Source: Lacisediminihabitans sp040549525
GTDB taxonomy: Bacteria > Actinomycetota > Actinomycetes > Actinomycetales > Microbacteriaceae
Assembly: GCF_040549525.1 (NCBI RefSeq)
Contig: NZ_JBEPTM010000001.1
Location: forward strand, 186,001-250,000
Direction: 5' to 3'
DNA length: 64,000 nucleotides
The notes under the pieces are model-generated. The model was not told the DNA's origin. It made no database searches and saw only the letters and a list, made by a program, of their open reading frames with translations. Positions 51,774 to 60,519 of this stretch are shown piece by piece (position 1 is the first letter of the stretch; each line of letters opens with the position of its first letter). Position numbers and translations under genes: made by a program.

Positions 51774-53006
51774 ATGAGCGACCTACGTCCTCGTTCCCGC
51801 TCGATCGACGGCATCGCCCGGCACGGCCAGCTTCGGCGCTCCCGTCCGGCAGTGACGGTGCTCAAGTTCGTGGGAGCGGCACTCGCGGTGGTCGCCGTGA
51901 GCGTGGCATCCGTCGCCGGAATCGCGGTCTCCCAGATCACGAACAACGCCAAGTACGTCGCCCTGCCCGGAGAGACTCAGGGTCCGCCGCCAGACCTCGG
52001 GTCGTTCGAGGGCGGATTCAACATGCTGATCGTCGGAAGCGACACCCGCGCGGGCCAGGGCGCGCAGTTCGGCAAGGACGACGGGGTGCTCAACGACGTC
52101 ACCATGCTGGTGCACGTGGCGGCGGACCAGTCCAACGCGGTCGCCGTGAGCATTCCCCGCGACATGGTGGTGCCGATCCCCGCCTGCCCCCGCGAGGACG
52201 GCAAGGGCAACTACAACGCGATGTCCGCCCAGCCGATCAACAACACCCTCGCCTACGGCGGCCTGGCCTGCACCGTGCTCACCGTGGAGACCCTCACCGG
52301 CCTCGACATCCCGTTCGCGGCGCTGATCACGTTTCAGGGCGTCATCCAGATGTCGACGGCCGTGGGTGGTGTGCCCGTGTGCATCAACGGTCCGCTCATC
52401 GACAAGTACAGCGGCATCAGTCTGCCGAAAGCCGGCACCTACACCCTGGCCGGAGCGGATGCCCTCGCCTTCTTGCGCAGTCGCCACGGGGTCGGAGACG
52501 GCAGCGACCTCGGGCGCATCAGCTCGCAGCAGGTGTTCCTCTCCTCCCTCGTGCGCACCGTCAAGAGCAATGACACCCTCACCAATTTCACGAAGCTGTA
52601 CGGCATCGCCACGGCGGCCAGCCAGAATATGACGCTGTCCAACAGCCTGAAGAACGTGAACACGATGGCGTCGCTCGCTCTCGTGTTGAAGGGCATCCCG
52701 CTCGACCGCATCACGTTCGTGCAGTATCCGAGCACGACCGGCGTCGGCGGGGTCTACTCGGGCAAGGTGGCGCCGCTGAAGGATATCGCGACGGCACTCT
52801 TCGCCAAGATCAAAGCCGATGAGCCGTTCTCCCTCGACTCCGGCACGGGTCGCGGATCCGTCACGGAACCGAGCGCCGCTCCTGGGCCTTCGGCGGCCCC
52901 GGCACCATCGGCTTCCCCGAGTGCCTCGACCCCGCCGGCGGATGCGCTGACGGGTGTGCTCGGACAAACCGCGGCGGACTACACCTGCTCCAAGGTGAAC
53001 AACTAG
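51774..53006 (+). CDS. LytR-CpsA-Psr (LCP) family cell-wall protein
   Basis: 410 aa. Transfers lipid-linked glycopolymers to peptidoglycan outside the membrane. One N-terminal membrane anchor (VLKFVGAALAVVAVSVASVAGIAV, about 25-50), then the LCP domain: NMLIVGSDTRAG, DVTMLVHVAADQSNAVAVSIPRDMVVPIP (Arg-Asp pair) and ALAFLRSRHGVGDGSDLGRISSQQVF (the Arg-rich pyrophosphate-binding motif). The C terminus is a Pro/Ala/Ser linker ending in YTCSKVNN. ATG follows GAAAGGATCCGCT. Confidence 0.93.
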   Translation: MSDLRPRSRSIDGIARHGQLRRSRPAVTVLKFVGAALAVVAVSVASVAGIAVSQITNNAKYVALPGETQGPPPDLGSFEGGFNMLIVGSDTRAGQGAQFGKDDGVLNDVTMLVHVAADQSNAVAVSIPRDMVVPIPACPREDGKGNYNAMSAQPINNTLAYGGLACTVLTVETLTGLDIPFAALITFQGVIQMSTAVGGVPVCINGPLIDKYSGISLPKAGTYTLAGADALAFLRSRHGVGDGSDLGRISSQQVFLSSLVRTVKSNDTLTNFTKLYGIATAASQNMTLSNSLKNVNTMASLALVLKGIPLDRITFVQYPSTTGVGGVYSGKVAPLKDIATALFAKIKADEPFSLDSGTGRGSVTEPSAAPGPSAAPAPSASPSASTPPADALTGVLGQTAADYTCSKVNN

Positions 53007-53010
53007 GGCG

Positions 53011-53136
53011 TTACCTGTCTTCGCGGCCGAGATAGCGCAGCAGCAGAACGGCGGCGACGAGCAACACGACACCGATCGCGATGATCAGGATGCCGATGGC
53101 CGGTCCGGCCGCGGCGAGGGACGGGGAAAACATCAT
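53011..53136 (-). CDS. 41-aa single-pass membrane protein
   Basis: MMFSPSLAAAGPAIGILIIAIGVVLL..., one membrane helix followed by LLRYLGREDR. GAGGGGGG lies five bases before ATG at 53136, a strong ribosome site. Convergent with the LCP gene, 4 bases between the stops. Function unknown. Confidence 0.6.
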   Translation of the reverse strand: MMFSPSLAAAGPAIGILIIAIGVVLLVAAVLLLRYLGREDR

Positions 53137-53314
53137 GGTCCCCCCTCGTCTGCTCCCGGAGCGCAGTGATGCGGACTCTGGACCTCACTCTAGGTCTGCG
53201 TCGGGCATCGCGGAGCGTGGAACGGCTCCCCAGTCCGGGGGTGGATGCTTCCCCAGTTCAGGGGGCCGAATGGGCCCTCGGTCCCAGTGCCGCTATGATT
53301 GCAGTCGACTACAT

Positions 53315-53403
53315 GGAGCTGTCGCATAGTTCGGCCTAGTGCACCACCCTGCTAAGGTGGAGTACCCGTAAGGGTACCGTGGGTTCAAATCCCACCGGCT
53401 CCG
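53315..53403 (+). tRNA. tRNA-Ser(GCU)
   Basis: Acceptor GGAGCTG/CGGCTCC with one G-U pair; anticodon loop CTGCTAA between CCACC and GGTGG (anticodon GCT); long variable arm TACCCGTAAGGGTA; T arm GTGGG-TTCAAAT-CCCAC; discriminator G. CCA is not encoded. The 3' end shows no duplication in this window. Confidence 0.97.
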
Positions 53404-53409
53404 CACTCC

Positions 53410-53448
53410 GAAATAGCCCCGAAATCTTCGTGATTTCGGGGCTATTTC
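53410..53448 (+). terminator. Terminator after tRNA-Ser(GCU)
   Basis: A perfect 17-bp stem (GAAATAGCCCCGAAATC, 53410-53426, with 53432-53448) around TTCGT, followed by TCTTT. Its CCCCGAAA core resembles the terminator after the other tRNA-Ser. Confidence 0.92.
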
Positions 53449-53502
53449 TCTTTGGTGGCCCGGTGATCGCTGAGGCGGGATGAGGGTGGCTACGATCAGA
53501 AG

Positions 53503-54753
53503 GTGACCCTTGCGCGCCGTTCCTCCGTCGCCTGGGTGTTCCGCCTGATCGTTGTGACGGCGCTGGTCGGTATCGGTGCCGGAGTGAGCGGCCTGCTCGT
53601 GAGCCTTGCCCTGCGGGGAATCGAACATCTGGCCTACGGCTATTCGTCCGGCACACTCCTCGACGGCGTGAGCCAGGCGCCTCCCGGACTGCGGGTCGCA
53701 GCGCTCGCGGTCGCCGGAACGATCGGGGGTGTGGGGTGGTGGGCGCTTCGCCGCTGGGGTGCTGCGGTCGTCTCTGTCGAGCAGAGCATCGCCGGTAAAC
53801 GGATGCTGGCGCTCCCGACCCTCGCGAATGCCGGTCTCCAGGTGATCATCGTCGGCCTCGGGGCTTCGATCGGGCGGGAGGTGGCACCGCGAGAACTCGG
53901 CGCCGCCATCGCGGGCTGGCTGAGCGAGAAGACGGGAGTCACCTCCCGAGAACGTCGCATCCTGATCGCCTGCGGTGCCGGAGCCGGGCTCGCGGCGGTG
54001 TACAACGTTCCGCTCGGTGGTGCGCTCTTCGCCGTGGAGATCCTGCTGGCAGAGATCAGTTTCGCCACCGCCCTGCCTGCCCTGGCGACGGCTGCCATCG
54101 CGACCATCGTCGCCCGGATCGCGGTTCCCACCGCACCGCTCTACGTGATGCCGCGGTTCGACCTGTCTCCGTCACTGTTCGTCTGGGCGCTGGTCGCCGG
54201 CCCGCTGCTCGGATTCGCCGCGGTGGGATTCGTTCGGTTGGTGCGAGTGGCGGAACGGGTGCGACCGCGATCCTGGTGGATCCTCTTGGTGATGCCGGCC
54301 GTGTTCACCATCGTCGGACTGATCGCCCTGCCCTTCCCCGAAGTGCTGGGCAACGGGCGAGCGCTCGGCCAGACGGCATTCTCTGGCCTTGCGCCATTCG
54401 GCATTCTCGGCCTGCTGGCCCTGGTCAAGCTCGTCACCACTACCGCGACCATCGGCAGCGGCGCTGCCGGTGGCACGCTGACCCCGTCACTCGCTATCGG
54501 TGCCAGCCTCGGATCCGCCCTCGGTGGACTGTGGGGGCTCTTCTGGCCGGGCGGCCCGGTGGCGGCATTCGCGTTCGTCGCGGCAGCGGCCTTCCTCGCA
54601 TCCACCATGCGGGCGCCCTTCACCGCGATCGTGCTCGTGATCGAGTTCACGAACCAGGGTCCCGCCCTCCTGGTGCCGACCCTGCTGTGTGTGGCCGGCG
54701 CCGTCACGGTGAGCTACCTCTTGGCGCGGTGGAGGATCACCGGAGTCGCCTGA
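53503..54753 (+). CDS. CLC-type chloride channel/transporter
   Basis: 416 aa, ten or more membrane helices. GASIGREVAPRELGAAIAGWL is the GREGP region with the gating Glu kept (GREVAP); GAGAGLAAVYNVPLGGALFAVEILL and GSGAAGGTLTPSLAIGASLGSALG are the next ion-binding motifs. The serine of GSGIP is not obvious in the N-terminal half, so ion choice (chloride or fluoride) is open. No CBS domains. GTG start at 53503. Confidence 0.88.
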   Translation: MTLARRSSVAWVFRLIVVTALVGIGAGVSGLLVSLALRGIEHLAYGYSSGTLLDGVSQAPPGLRVAALAVAGTIGGVGWWALRRWGAAVVSVEQSIAGKRMLALPTLANAGLQVIIVGLGASIGREVAPRELGAAIAGWLSEKTGVTSRERRILIACGAGAGLAAVYNVPLGGALFAVEILLAEISFATALPALATAAIATIVARIAVPTAPLYVMPRFDLSPSLFVWALVAGPLLGFAAVGFVRLVRVAERVRPRSWWILLVMPAVFTIVGLIALPFPEVLGNGRALGQTAFSGLAPFGILGLLALVKLVTTTATIGSGAAGGTLTPSLAIGASLGSALGGLWGLFWPGGPVAAFAFVAAAAFLASTMRAPFTAIVLVIEFTNQGPALLVPTLLCVAGAVTVSYLLARWRITGVA

Positions 54754-54756
54754 CCG

Positions 54757-55692
54757 TCATCGCCGAGGGGTGGTTTCCACGGATTCTTCGGATGCGCTCG
54801 GTCCCGGTGTTTCGGCGGGCGAAGCGCCACGCATCGCGCGAGGGACCCACCCGTCGCGGATGGCCGAACGTTCGGGTTCGGGGTGGCGTCGGCTCTGGAT
54901 GACGAAGAGCGCGACACCGAGGGCGACCGCGACGAAGGAGGCCCAGACATTGGCGGGGATCCCCAGGAATCCGTCGCTCGTCGGGTCGATGCGAATCGCT
55001 TCGAGCCAGCTGCGGCCGAGTCCGTACCAGATGAGATAGACAGCGAAGGCCCGGCCCCAGCGCAGGTGCAGCTTGCGCTCTACCAGCAGGATGATCCCGA
55101 CACCGATCAGGTTCCAGATGATCTCGTACAGGAACAGCGGGTGGAACAGGGTGCCGGCGGCGAGCCCGGGTGGGAACTTGGCATTGGTGGACTCGATCTG
55201 AAGTCCCCACGGGAGCGTGGTCGGCAGCCCGAAGAGTTCGTGGTTGAAGTAGTTGCCGAAGCGGCCGAGGGACTGGGCGACAAGCATCGCCGGGGCGAGG
55301 GCGTCGGCGAACGACCAGAAGCGGATGCCGTGGCGCCGGCAGCCGATGTAGGCGCCGAGGGCACCGCCGAGCAGTGAACCGTAGAGGGCGTTACCGCCGT
55401 CCCAGATCGCGAAGACGTTCCACAGGTTCGCGCCGGGGAAGAAGTAATCGCCGACGTGGGTGAACACGTGATAGAAACGCGCTCCCACGATGCCGATCGG
55501 CACCGCCCAGATGATGATGTCGAGCACGACCCCCGGCTCCGCACCCCGGCTGCTCAGCCGGCGCTGGGTGATGAAGACTGCCGCGACGATGCCGGTCAGG
55601 ATGCAGATCGCGTAGGTGTGAACCGTGAGCGGCCCCAGGTGGAACTGGGACCACGCGTAAGGGGGACTGGGGATACTGGTCAGTACGGTCAT
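54757..55692 (-). CDS. lgt: Prolipoprotein diacylglyceryl transferase
   Basis: 311 aa, about seven membrane helices. Adds diacylglycerol to lipobox cysteines. Signature GRFGNYFNHELFGLPT with the essential Arg/Asn/Glu; HTYAICILTGIVAAV, GARFYHVFTH and LFLYEIIWNLIG are further family segments. A 40-residue charged tail (SRRHPEPERSAI...) extends beyond the usual end. Several lipoproteins in this window are substrates. Convergent with the CLC gene, 3 bases apart. Confidence 0.96.
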   Translation of the reverse strand: MTVLTSIPSPPYAWSQFHLGPLTVHTYAICILTGIVAAVFITQRRLSSRGAEPGVVLDIIIWAVPIGIVGARFYHVFTHVGDYFFPGANLWNVFAIWDGGNALYGSLLGGALGAYIGCRRHGIRFWSFADALAPAMLVAQSLGRFGNYFNHELFGLPTTLPWGLQIESTNAKFPPGLAAGTLFHPLFLYEIIWNLIGVGIILLVERKLHLRWGRAFAVYLIWYGLGRSWLEAIRIDPTSDGFLGIPANVWASFVAVALGVALFVIQSRRHPEPERSAIRDGWVPRAMRGASPAETPGPSASEESVETTPRR

Positions 55693-55778
55693 CGAGATGC
55701 CTTTCGAGAAGCGCTGGAATCAGTCTCCCTCACCCGGCAGACTCCATCATCCCTCATCTGTTTTTTCTGGCCCGAGAC

Positions 55779-56078
55779 TCAGGCGAGCGTGAGGAAGAGT
55801 TTCTCGAGTTCATCGACCGTGAGCGTGTTGTCCGGATCATCCGGGGTGGCGACGCATCGGCGCATCGCTGACGACACGATGGTGAAGCCGGCTTTGTCGA
55901 GCGCGCCGGATACCGCCGCGAGTTGGGTGACGACCGTCTTGCAGTCGCCACCGTTCTCGACGGCAGCGATCACCGCGGTGAGCTGTCCCTGCGCCCTCCG
56001 CAATCGATTGAGGATCTTCTTGGTCTCGGCGGCGGACTCCGCCGACCCGGCCTCGGGAAGGGGGGCAGTGGTGTTCAT
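55779..56078 (-). CDS. CsoR/CstR-family repressor, CstR-like (persulfide type)
   Basis: 99 aa, DUF156 helical repressor. Cys46 and Cys75 keep the CsoR spacing of 29 residues, but the position of the copper-binding His (25 residues after Cys46) is Ala71. This matches CstR, which senses sulfide-derived persulfides with its two cysteines, and not copper-sensing CsoR. AGGAG lies 7 bases before ATG at 56078. Co-transcribed behind a CoA-disulfide reductase/rhodanese gene (22-base gap), the usual CstR target. Inducer is inferred. Confidence 0.85.
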   Translation of the reverse strand: MNTTAPLPEAGSAESAAETKKILNRLRRAQGQLTAVIAAVENGGDCKTVVTQLAAVSGALDKAGFTIVSSAMRRCVATPDDPDNTLTVDELEKLFLTLA

Positions 56079-56100
56079 TCGGTATCTCCTAGGGTGGTGT

Positions 56101-57759
56101 TCATACGAGCGTCGACTCGGGTTCACGGTCGAAGGTGGACATGCCTGCGACCCAGGTCTGGTAGCCGCCGTCGAGGTTTCTGACGTCATGCCCGAGCTGG
56201 GTCAATAGCCGAGTCGCGGTGTGTCCGCGCTGGCCGACCTGGCAGTGCACGACGAGCGGGCGACCCTCCAATTCGACGTGACGCAGCCGAAGCTCTTCCA
56301 GCGGGATGTTGACCGCGCCCGGGATGGAACCCGCGGCGAATTCCGCTGAGCTGCGCACATCCACGAGCACCGTGCCGTTGCCGCGCACCGCGTCCAATTC
56401 GTGCCACTGCACCGATCTCGTCATCCCGGTGCTGAGATTGTCCGCCACATAGCCGGCCATGTTCACGGCATCTTTCGCGGAGCCGTACTGCGGTGCATAG
56501 GCGAGTTCGAGGTGGGCGAGGGAGGATGCGGTGAGCCCGCCAGCGATGGCCGTCGCGATCACGTCGATCCGCTTGTCCACACCCGACCCACCCACGATCT
56601 GCGCGCCGAGGATCGAGTCGTCTTCCGGGTCGACGAGGAGCTTGAGCGCCATGGACTCGGCACCGGGATAGTAGGTGGCGTGGGAAGCGGGATGGGTGTG
56701 GATGACCCGGTGTGCCCGGCCAGCGGCGATGAGTCGCTTCTCGCTCCAGCCGACCATGGCGACGGTGAGTTCGAAGACCCCGACGATCGAGGTGCCGAGG
56801 GCCGGCCAGGCCGGCTCGGGGTGGCCCGCGATGGCATCGGCGGCGGCCCGCCCATGACGATTCGCCAGCCCAGCCATCGTGACGAGGGTGGGGGAGGCGT
56901 CGACGGCGTCGATCTTCTCGACCCCGTCGCCCACGGCGAAGATCGCCGGGTCGCTGGTGCGCTGCCGCCGGTCGACGGCGATCCCTCCGGTCGGTCCGAT
57001 GGTGATGCCGGCGCTGCGGGCGACGGACACCTCGGGTCGAACGCCGCTTGCTTCGATCACGAGGTCTGCGCGCACCCGGGATCCGTCATCCAAGAGCACG
57101 AAGCCGTCGGATGCGGACACTACGGTCGTGCCCGTGCGCACGTCGACACCGTGCTGGCGGAGCACCGTGAGAACGGGCGCCGCCATCTCGCGATCGAGGG
57201 GCGACAGGACATGAGCGCCTCGCTGGATGAGAGTGACCCCCACCCCGCGCCCGATCAGGTTCTCGACGGCTTCAAGGCCGATGAATCCGCCGCCGATGAC
57301 CACGGCCCGAGCCTGCCCGGCAATGGCCGCGAGGGTGGCCGTGATGTGATCGACGTCATCGACGCTCCGGAGGGTGTAACTCGGAATGGCTGAGGCCGCA
57401 TCGACGACTGAGGCGGTGGCACCACCGGCGAGCACGACGAAGTCGTAGGACTGTTCCCGGGGCGTGCCATCGCGGAGATCCGTGACGTGCACGACCTTGC
57501 GGTCGGGGTCGATCGAGGTGACCTCGTGTTCCACGCGCACGTCCAGCGCGAAACGCGAAGCGAGCGATTCCGGCGTCTGGAGCAGCAACGAGTCCCGGTC
57601 GCCGATCACCCCGCCGACGTAGTACGGCAGCCCGCAATTGGCGAACGAGACGTATCGTCCGCGTTCGAAAACCACGATCTCCATGCTCTCGTCAAGCCGA
57701 CGCAACCGCGTAGCCGCAGACATCCCGCCTGCCACTCCACCGACGATCACCGTTTTCAT
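56101..57759 (-). CDS. CoA-disulfide reductase/rhodanese fusion (persulfide metabolism)
   Basis: 552 aa. FAD/NAD(P) oxidoreductase (VIVGGVAGGMSAATRLRR; redox Cys42 in SFANCGLPYY; NAD motif VVIGGGFIGLEAVENL; FAD end IFAVGDGVE), a dimerisation domain, then a rhodanese domain with the active Cys506 in HCQVGQRG. Such fusions (CoADR-RHD) reduce CoA-persulfides or polysulfides in sulfide detoxification. GAGGCTCGG precedes ATG at 57759; the perfect operator at 57781-57798 lies 21 bases upstream. Confidence 0.92.
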   Translation of the reverse strand: MKTVIVGGVAGGMSAATRLRRLDESMEIVVFERGRYVSFANCGLPYYVGGVIGDRDSLLLQTPESLASRFALDVRVEHEVTSIDPDRKVVHVTDLRDGTPREQSYDFVVLAGGATASVVDAASAIPSYTLRSVDDVDHITATLAAIAGQARAVVIGGGFIGLEAVENLIGRGVGVTLIQRGAHVLSPLDREMAAPVLTVLRQHGVDVRTGTTVVSASDGFVLLDDGSRVRADLVIEASGVRPEVSVARSAGITIGPTGGIAVDRRQRTSDPAIFAVGDGVEKIDAVDASPTLVTMAGLANRHGRAAADAIAGHPEPAWPALGTSIVGVFELTVAMVGWSEKRLIAAGRAHRVIHTHPASHATYYPGAESMALKLLVDPEDDSILGAQIVGGSGVDKRIDVIATAIAGGLTASSLAHLELAYAPQYGSAKDAVNMAGYVADNLSTGMTRSVQWHELDAVRGNGTVLVDVRSSAEFAAGSIPGAVNIPLEELRLRHVELEGRPLVVHCQVGQRGHTATRLLTQLGHDVRNLDGGYQTWVAGMSTFDREPESTLV

Positions 57760-57780
57760 CCGAGCCTCCGAGGTTCATTT

Positions 57781-57798
57781 TATACCCCCGGGGGTATA
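57781..57798. promoter_or_regulatory. Perfect 18-bp CsoR/CstR operator
   Basis: TATACCCCCGGGGGTATA is fully palindromic and has the C-run/G-run core of known CsoR and CstR operators. It sits between the reductase-rhodanese gene and the divergent Cys-rich protein gene, so one site can silence both. Confidence 0.92.
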
Positions 57799-57836
57799 GT
57801 GTCCCCAGTGGGTCATCCGCATCGAAAGGAAATGGA

Positions 57837-58001
57837 ATGTGCAGAGCTGTCACGTGCCGAGTCTGCGGCAAGACCACCTGGGCGGGCTGTGGCCAGCATA
57901 TCGACCAGGTCATGAAGAATGTGCCGAAGAGTCAGCGGTGCCAGGGTCACGAGAAGGAGCCCGCGAGCGGGGGCTTCCTGTCCAAGCTGTTTGGGCGGTA
58001 G
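57837..58001 (+). CDS. 54-aa Cys-rich protein (MCRAVTC type)
   Basis: MCRAVTCRVCGKTTWAGCGQ... with Cys at 2, 7, 10, 18 and 35 and His residues, ending KLFGR. A short actinobacterial protein with a C-x4-C-x2-C-x7-C pattern that could bind zinc or carry persulfides. AAAGGA lies about 6 bases before ATG. It is divergent from the CstR-type operon and shares its operator, which links it to sulfur or thiol stress (inference). Function unknown. Confidence 0.72.
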   Translation: MCRAVTCRVCGKTTWAGCGQHIDQVMKNVPKSQRCQGHEKEPASGGFLSKLFGR

Positions 58002-58056
58002 GGCGAGCTTCGGGGCCCATTAGGTCGGCTCCCGCGGTCGGCCGCCTAGCGACGTT

Positions 58057-58758
58057 CTATCGCTCGGCTCTGCGGCGGATCGAATAGCGGTGCTCTGGAC
58101 GGCCGGTTCGGCCGTATCGCAACTCCAGCGCGATCGCACCGCTCTGCTCGAGCTGGGTGAGGGAACGCTGGGCGGTGGCTCGGCTCATCCCCAGATTCTC
58201 AGCGACCTCGCTGGCCGACAGCGCCGTCGTGCTGGCATCGAGAGCGTCATACACACCCTTGAGAGTCGGGGCGAGTCTGCTGAGCTCCGGCCGCAAGGGG
58301 GCGGTGGTGGGCCGCATCAGGTCGAAGATGTGGTTGATGTCGCCCTGGGTCGCTTCTTCGGGCAGCTCGTCGATCTGCGCGGACGTGGCGCGAAAGGCGG
58401 CGAGCCGTTCCGCGAGCTGGGCGAAATTGAATGGCTTGACCAGGTAGTGGGTGACCCCGAGCCTCAGGGCCGAGCGCACATTGACCACGTCGTTCGCCGC
58501 CGAGATCACCATCGCGGCGGGTGGCGACGGCCACTGGAGCATCTCTTGAAGGGTGCGCAGGCCGTCCACATCGGGGAGGTAGATGTCCATGAGCACGAGA
58601 TCGGGTTTCAGAGCCGCCGCGAGCTCAAGTGCCTCGGCCGAGGTGTGAGCCTTGCCCACCACCGTGAATCCCTCGACCCGCTGTACGAAGGCTTCGTGAA
58701 GGGAGGCGACACGGAAATCATCATCGACCACGAGGACCGTCATGGGACTGTTCGTCAC
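58057..58758 (-). CDS. Response regulator, CitB/DcuR family
   Basis: 233 aa. Receiver domain with acidic pocket VVDDD, phosphorylated Asp58 (DLVLMDIYLP), and Lys in YLVKPFNF; C-terminal HTH (ALSASEVAENLGMSRATAQRSLTQLEQSGAI), typical of the citrate/malate group. GTG at 58758 overlaps the kinase stop (GTGA); ATG at 58743 is an alternative. Likely activator of the divergent ABC importer genes. Confidence 0.92.
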   Translation of the reverse strand: MTNSPMTVLVVDDDFRVASLHEAFVQRVEGFTVVGKAHTSAEALELAAALKPDLVLMDIYLPDVDGLRTLQEMLQWPSPPAAMVISAANDVVNVRSALRLGVTHYLVKPFNFAQLAERLAAFRATSAQIDELPEEATQGDINHIFDLMRPTTAPLRPELSRLAPTLKGVYDALDASTTALSASEVAENLGMSRATAQRSLTQLEQSGAIALELRYGRTGRPEHRYSIRRRAER

Positions 58759-60359
58759 GAGTGCACCTGCGGCGCGGGCACCGGTGTCAACGGCAGGACG
58801 ACAGTGAAAGTGGCCCCCGGCCCCTCTGACACGGTGATCGACCCGTCGAACCGGCCGACCGTTTTCTCGACGAGGGACAGACCAAGGCCGATGTGCCGCA
58901 CCACCGAGCCCCGTTTCGTGGTGTACCCGTTGCTGAAGATCTGGGGGATCGCACCGTCGGGCAGGCCGGGCCCGTTGTCGCTCACCGAGATCACCAGCGA
59001 CTCCGGTGCCTCCACCACACGCACCCCGACGCGGCGGGGCGGCCGGCTCTCCGCGAGCGCATCGAATGCGTTGTCGATGAGATTGCCGAGAATGGTTGTG
59101 AGCGCCTGTACATGGCCCGGCGCCTCGCTCAACCGGGTTTCGGGCGAAATGGTGAAGTCGATGCCACGCTCGTGAGCTTCGGCTGCCTTGCCCAACAGGA
59201 GGCCGACGATCTGGGGTGCCCCGATGTAGCTGCGCAGGTTCTGATCGAAGTCGGCGGTGCTGCCGCGGATCTCTTCGATGTATGCGAACGCCTCCTCCGG
59301 CCGCCCGAGTTCCAGCAGACCCGCAATCGCGTGCAGGCGATTGGAGAATTCGTGTTGCTGCGCCCGAATCGACTCGGTGAAACTGCGTTCGCCATCCAAC
59401 TCGCGCGTGAGCGCCTCCAGGTTCGTTCGATTCTGGAGTGTGACCACGGACCCGTGTGGTCGTCCGGCCAGGATCACGGGCATCCGATTGATCACCAGGC
59501 AGTGGTCGTCGGTGATGACGATCGCGTCGCTCACCACGGAATCACCGGCGAGAGCCTCCGAGAGCGGCCCAGTACCGAGCACCTCGTCGAGGCGACGGCC
59601 GAGGGCATCCGATCGCAGGCCGAGTAGGCGCCGGGCCTCATCATTGATGACGGTGATCCGGCCCGCAGCATCACTGGCGATCACCCCCTCCCGGATGCCG
59701 TGGAGCGTCGCCTCGCGCTCCTGGAACAGCCTCGCCACCTCATCGATCTCCAGCCCGAAGGTTCGGCGCTTCAGAAGAGTGGCAAGAGCGAATGATGCCA
59801 GCGCGCCGATGATGAGCACGGCGGCGACCCAGACGGCGTAGGAGGGCAGTTGCGCCACGAGTTCGCTTGAGACCGAGCTCTCGCGGATGCCGACCGAGAC
59901 CTCACCGATCAAGGTTCGGGCCGCGGAGTACAGGGGCACACGAGCGCTGGCGTTGATGCCGGTTGCCCCCACATTCACCCCCAGGTGCACCTTTCCGTCG
60001 AGCGCGACGATGGGCTCGGAGACCGCTTTTCCGATCAGCTCGGGATCGGGGTGGCTGTGTCGCACCCGTTGCATGTCGATGAGCACGACGTACGAGGCGC
60101 CGGTGCGGCGAGCCGTTGCCGAGGCGACGCGCTGAAGCATCGGCTGGCAGGCAGGATCCTCCGTCGCCATGCAGTCCTTCACCGAGGGGTTCTCGGCGAA
60201 GGTCTGCGCGATCGCGGCCGCTCGCGACTGGTATTCATGATCCAGATTGGCGCGAGCGGCATTGGCGAACAGGGCGAAGCCCACGGCGAGCGAGACGACG
60301 AGAATCACCAACTGCGCCAGAAAAATCTGGCTCGAGAGTCGTCTGATCCGTCGTCGCAT
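58755..60359 (-). CDS. Sensor histidine kinase, CitA/DcuS type
   Basis: 534 aa. Two membrane helices (about 12-35 and 178-202) frame an extracytoplasmic PAS-like sensor domain with the CitA/DcuS pattern RVRHSHPDPELIGK and ARVPLYSAARTLIGEVSVGI. A cytoplasmic PAS (GIREGVIASDAAGRITVINDEARRLLG), H-box QQHEFSNRLH, N-box LIDNAFDAL, and G-boxes SDNGPGLPD and HIGLGLSLV follow. It normally senses di- or tricarboxylates. ATG at 60359 (a GTG lies just before). Coupled to the regulator by GTGA. Confidence 0.93.
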   Translation of the reverse strand: MRRRIRRLSSQIFLAQLVILVVSLAVGFALFANAARANLDHEYQSRAAAIAQTFAENPSVKDCMATEDPACQPMLQRVASATARRTGASYVVLIDMQRVRHSHPDPELIGKAVSEPIVALDGKVHLGVNVGATGINASARVPLYSAARTLIGEVSVGIRESSVSSELVAQLPSYAVWVAAVLIIGALASFALATLLKRRTFGLEIDEVARLFQEREATLHGIREGVIASDAAGRITVINDEARRLLGLRSDALGRRLDEVLGTGPLSEALAGDSVVSDAIVITDDHCLVINRMPVILAGRPHGSVVTLQNRTNLEALTRELDGERSFTESIRAQQHEFSNRLHAIAGLLELGRPEEAFAYIEEIRGSTADFDQNLRSYIGAPQIVGLLLGKAAEAHERGIDFTISPETRLSEAPGHVQALTTILGNLIDNAFDALAESRPPRRVGVRVVEAPESLVISVSDNGPGLPDGAIPQIFSNGYTTKRGSVVRHIGLGLSLVEKTVGRFDGSITVSEGPGATFTVVLPLTPVPAPQVHS

Positions 60360-60519
60360 CACGCTCCATTATCGCCGCGACGGGGGCGCCAAGCGTGTGA
60401 GCAGAATGCGTGAAACTCCGGGCAATGCGCAGAACAGGCGAATGGTGCACAAGCGCGACAGGGGGAGACCGACGGCGGCAGGCTTCCTGACACACGCACC
60501 ACACAGACAGAGAGGTCTT

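Noticed and set aside
55779..56078. Copper-sensing CsoR
   Set aside because: The required histidine position is Ala71 and no copper ATPase or chaperone is adjacent; the rhodanese fusion points to sulfur.
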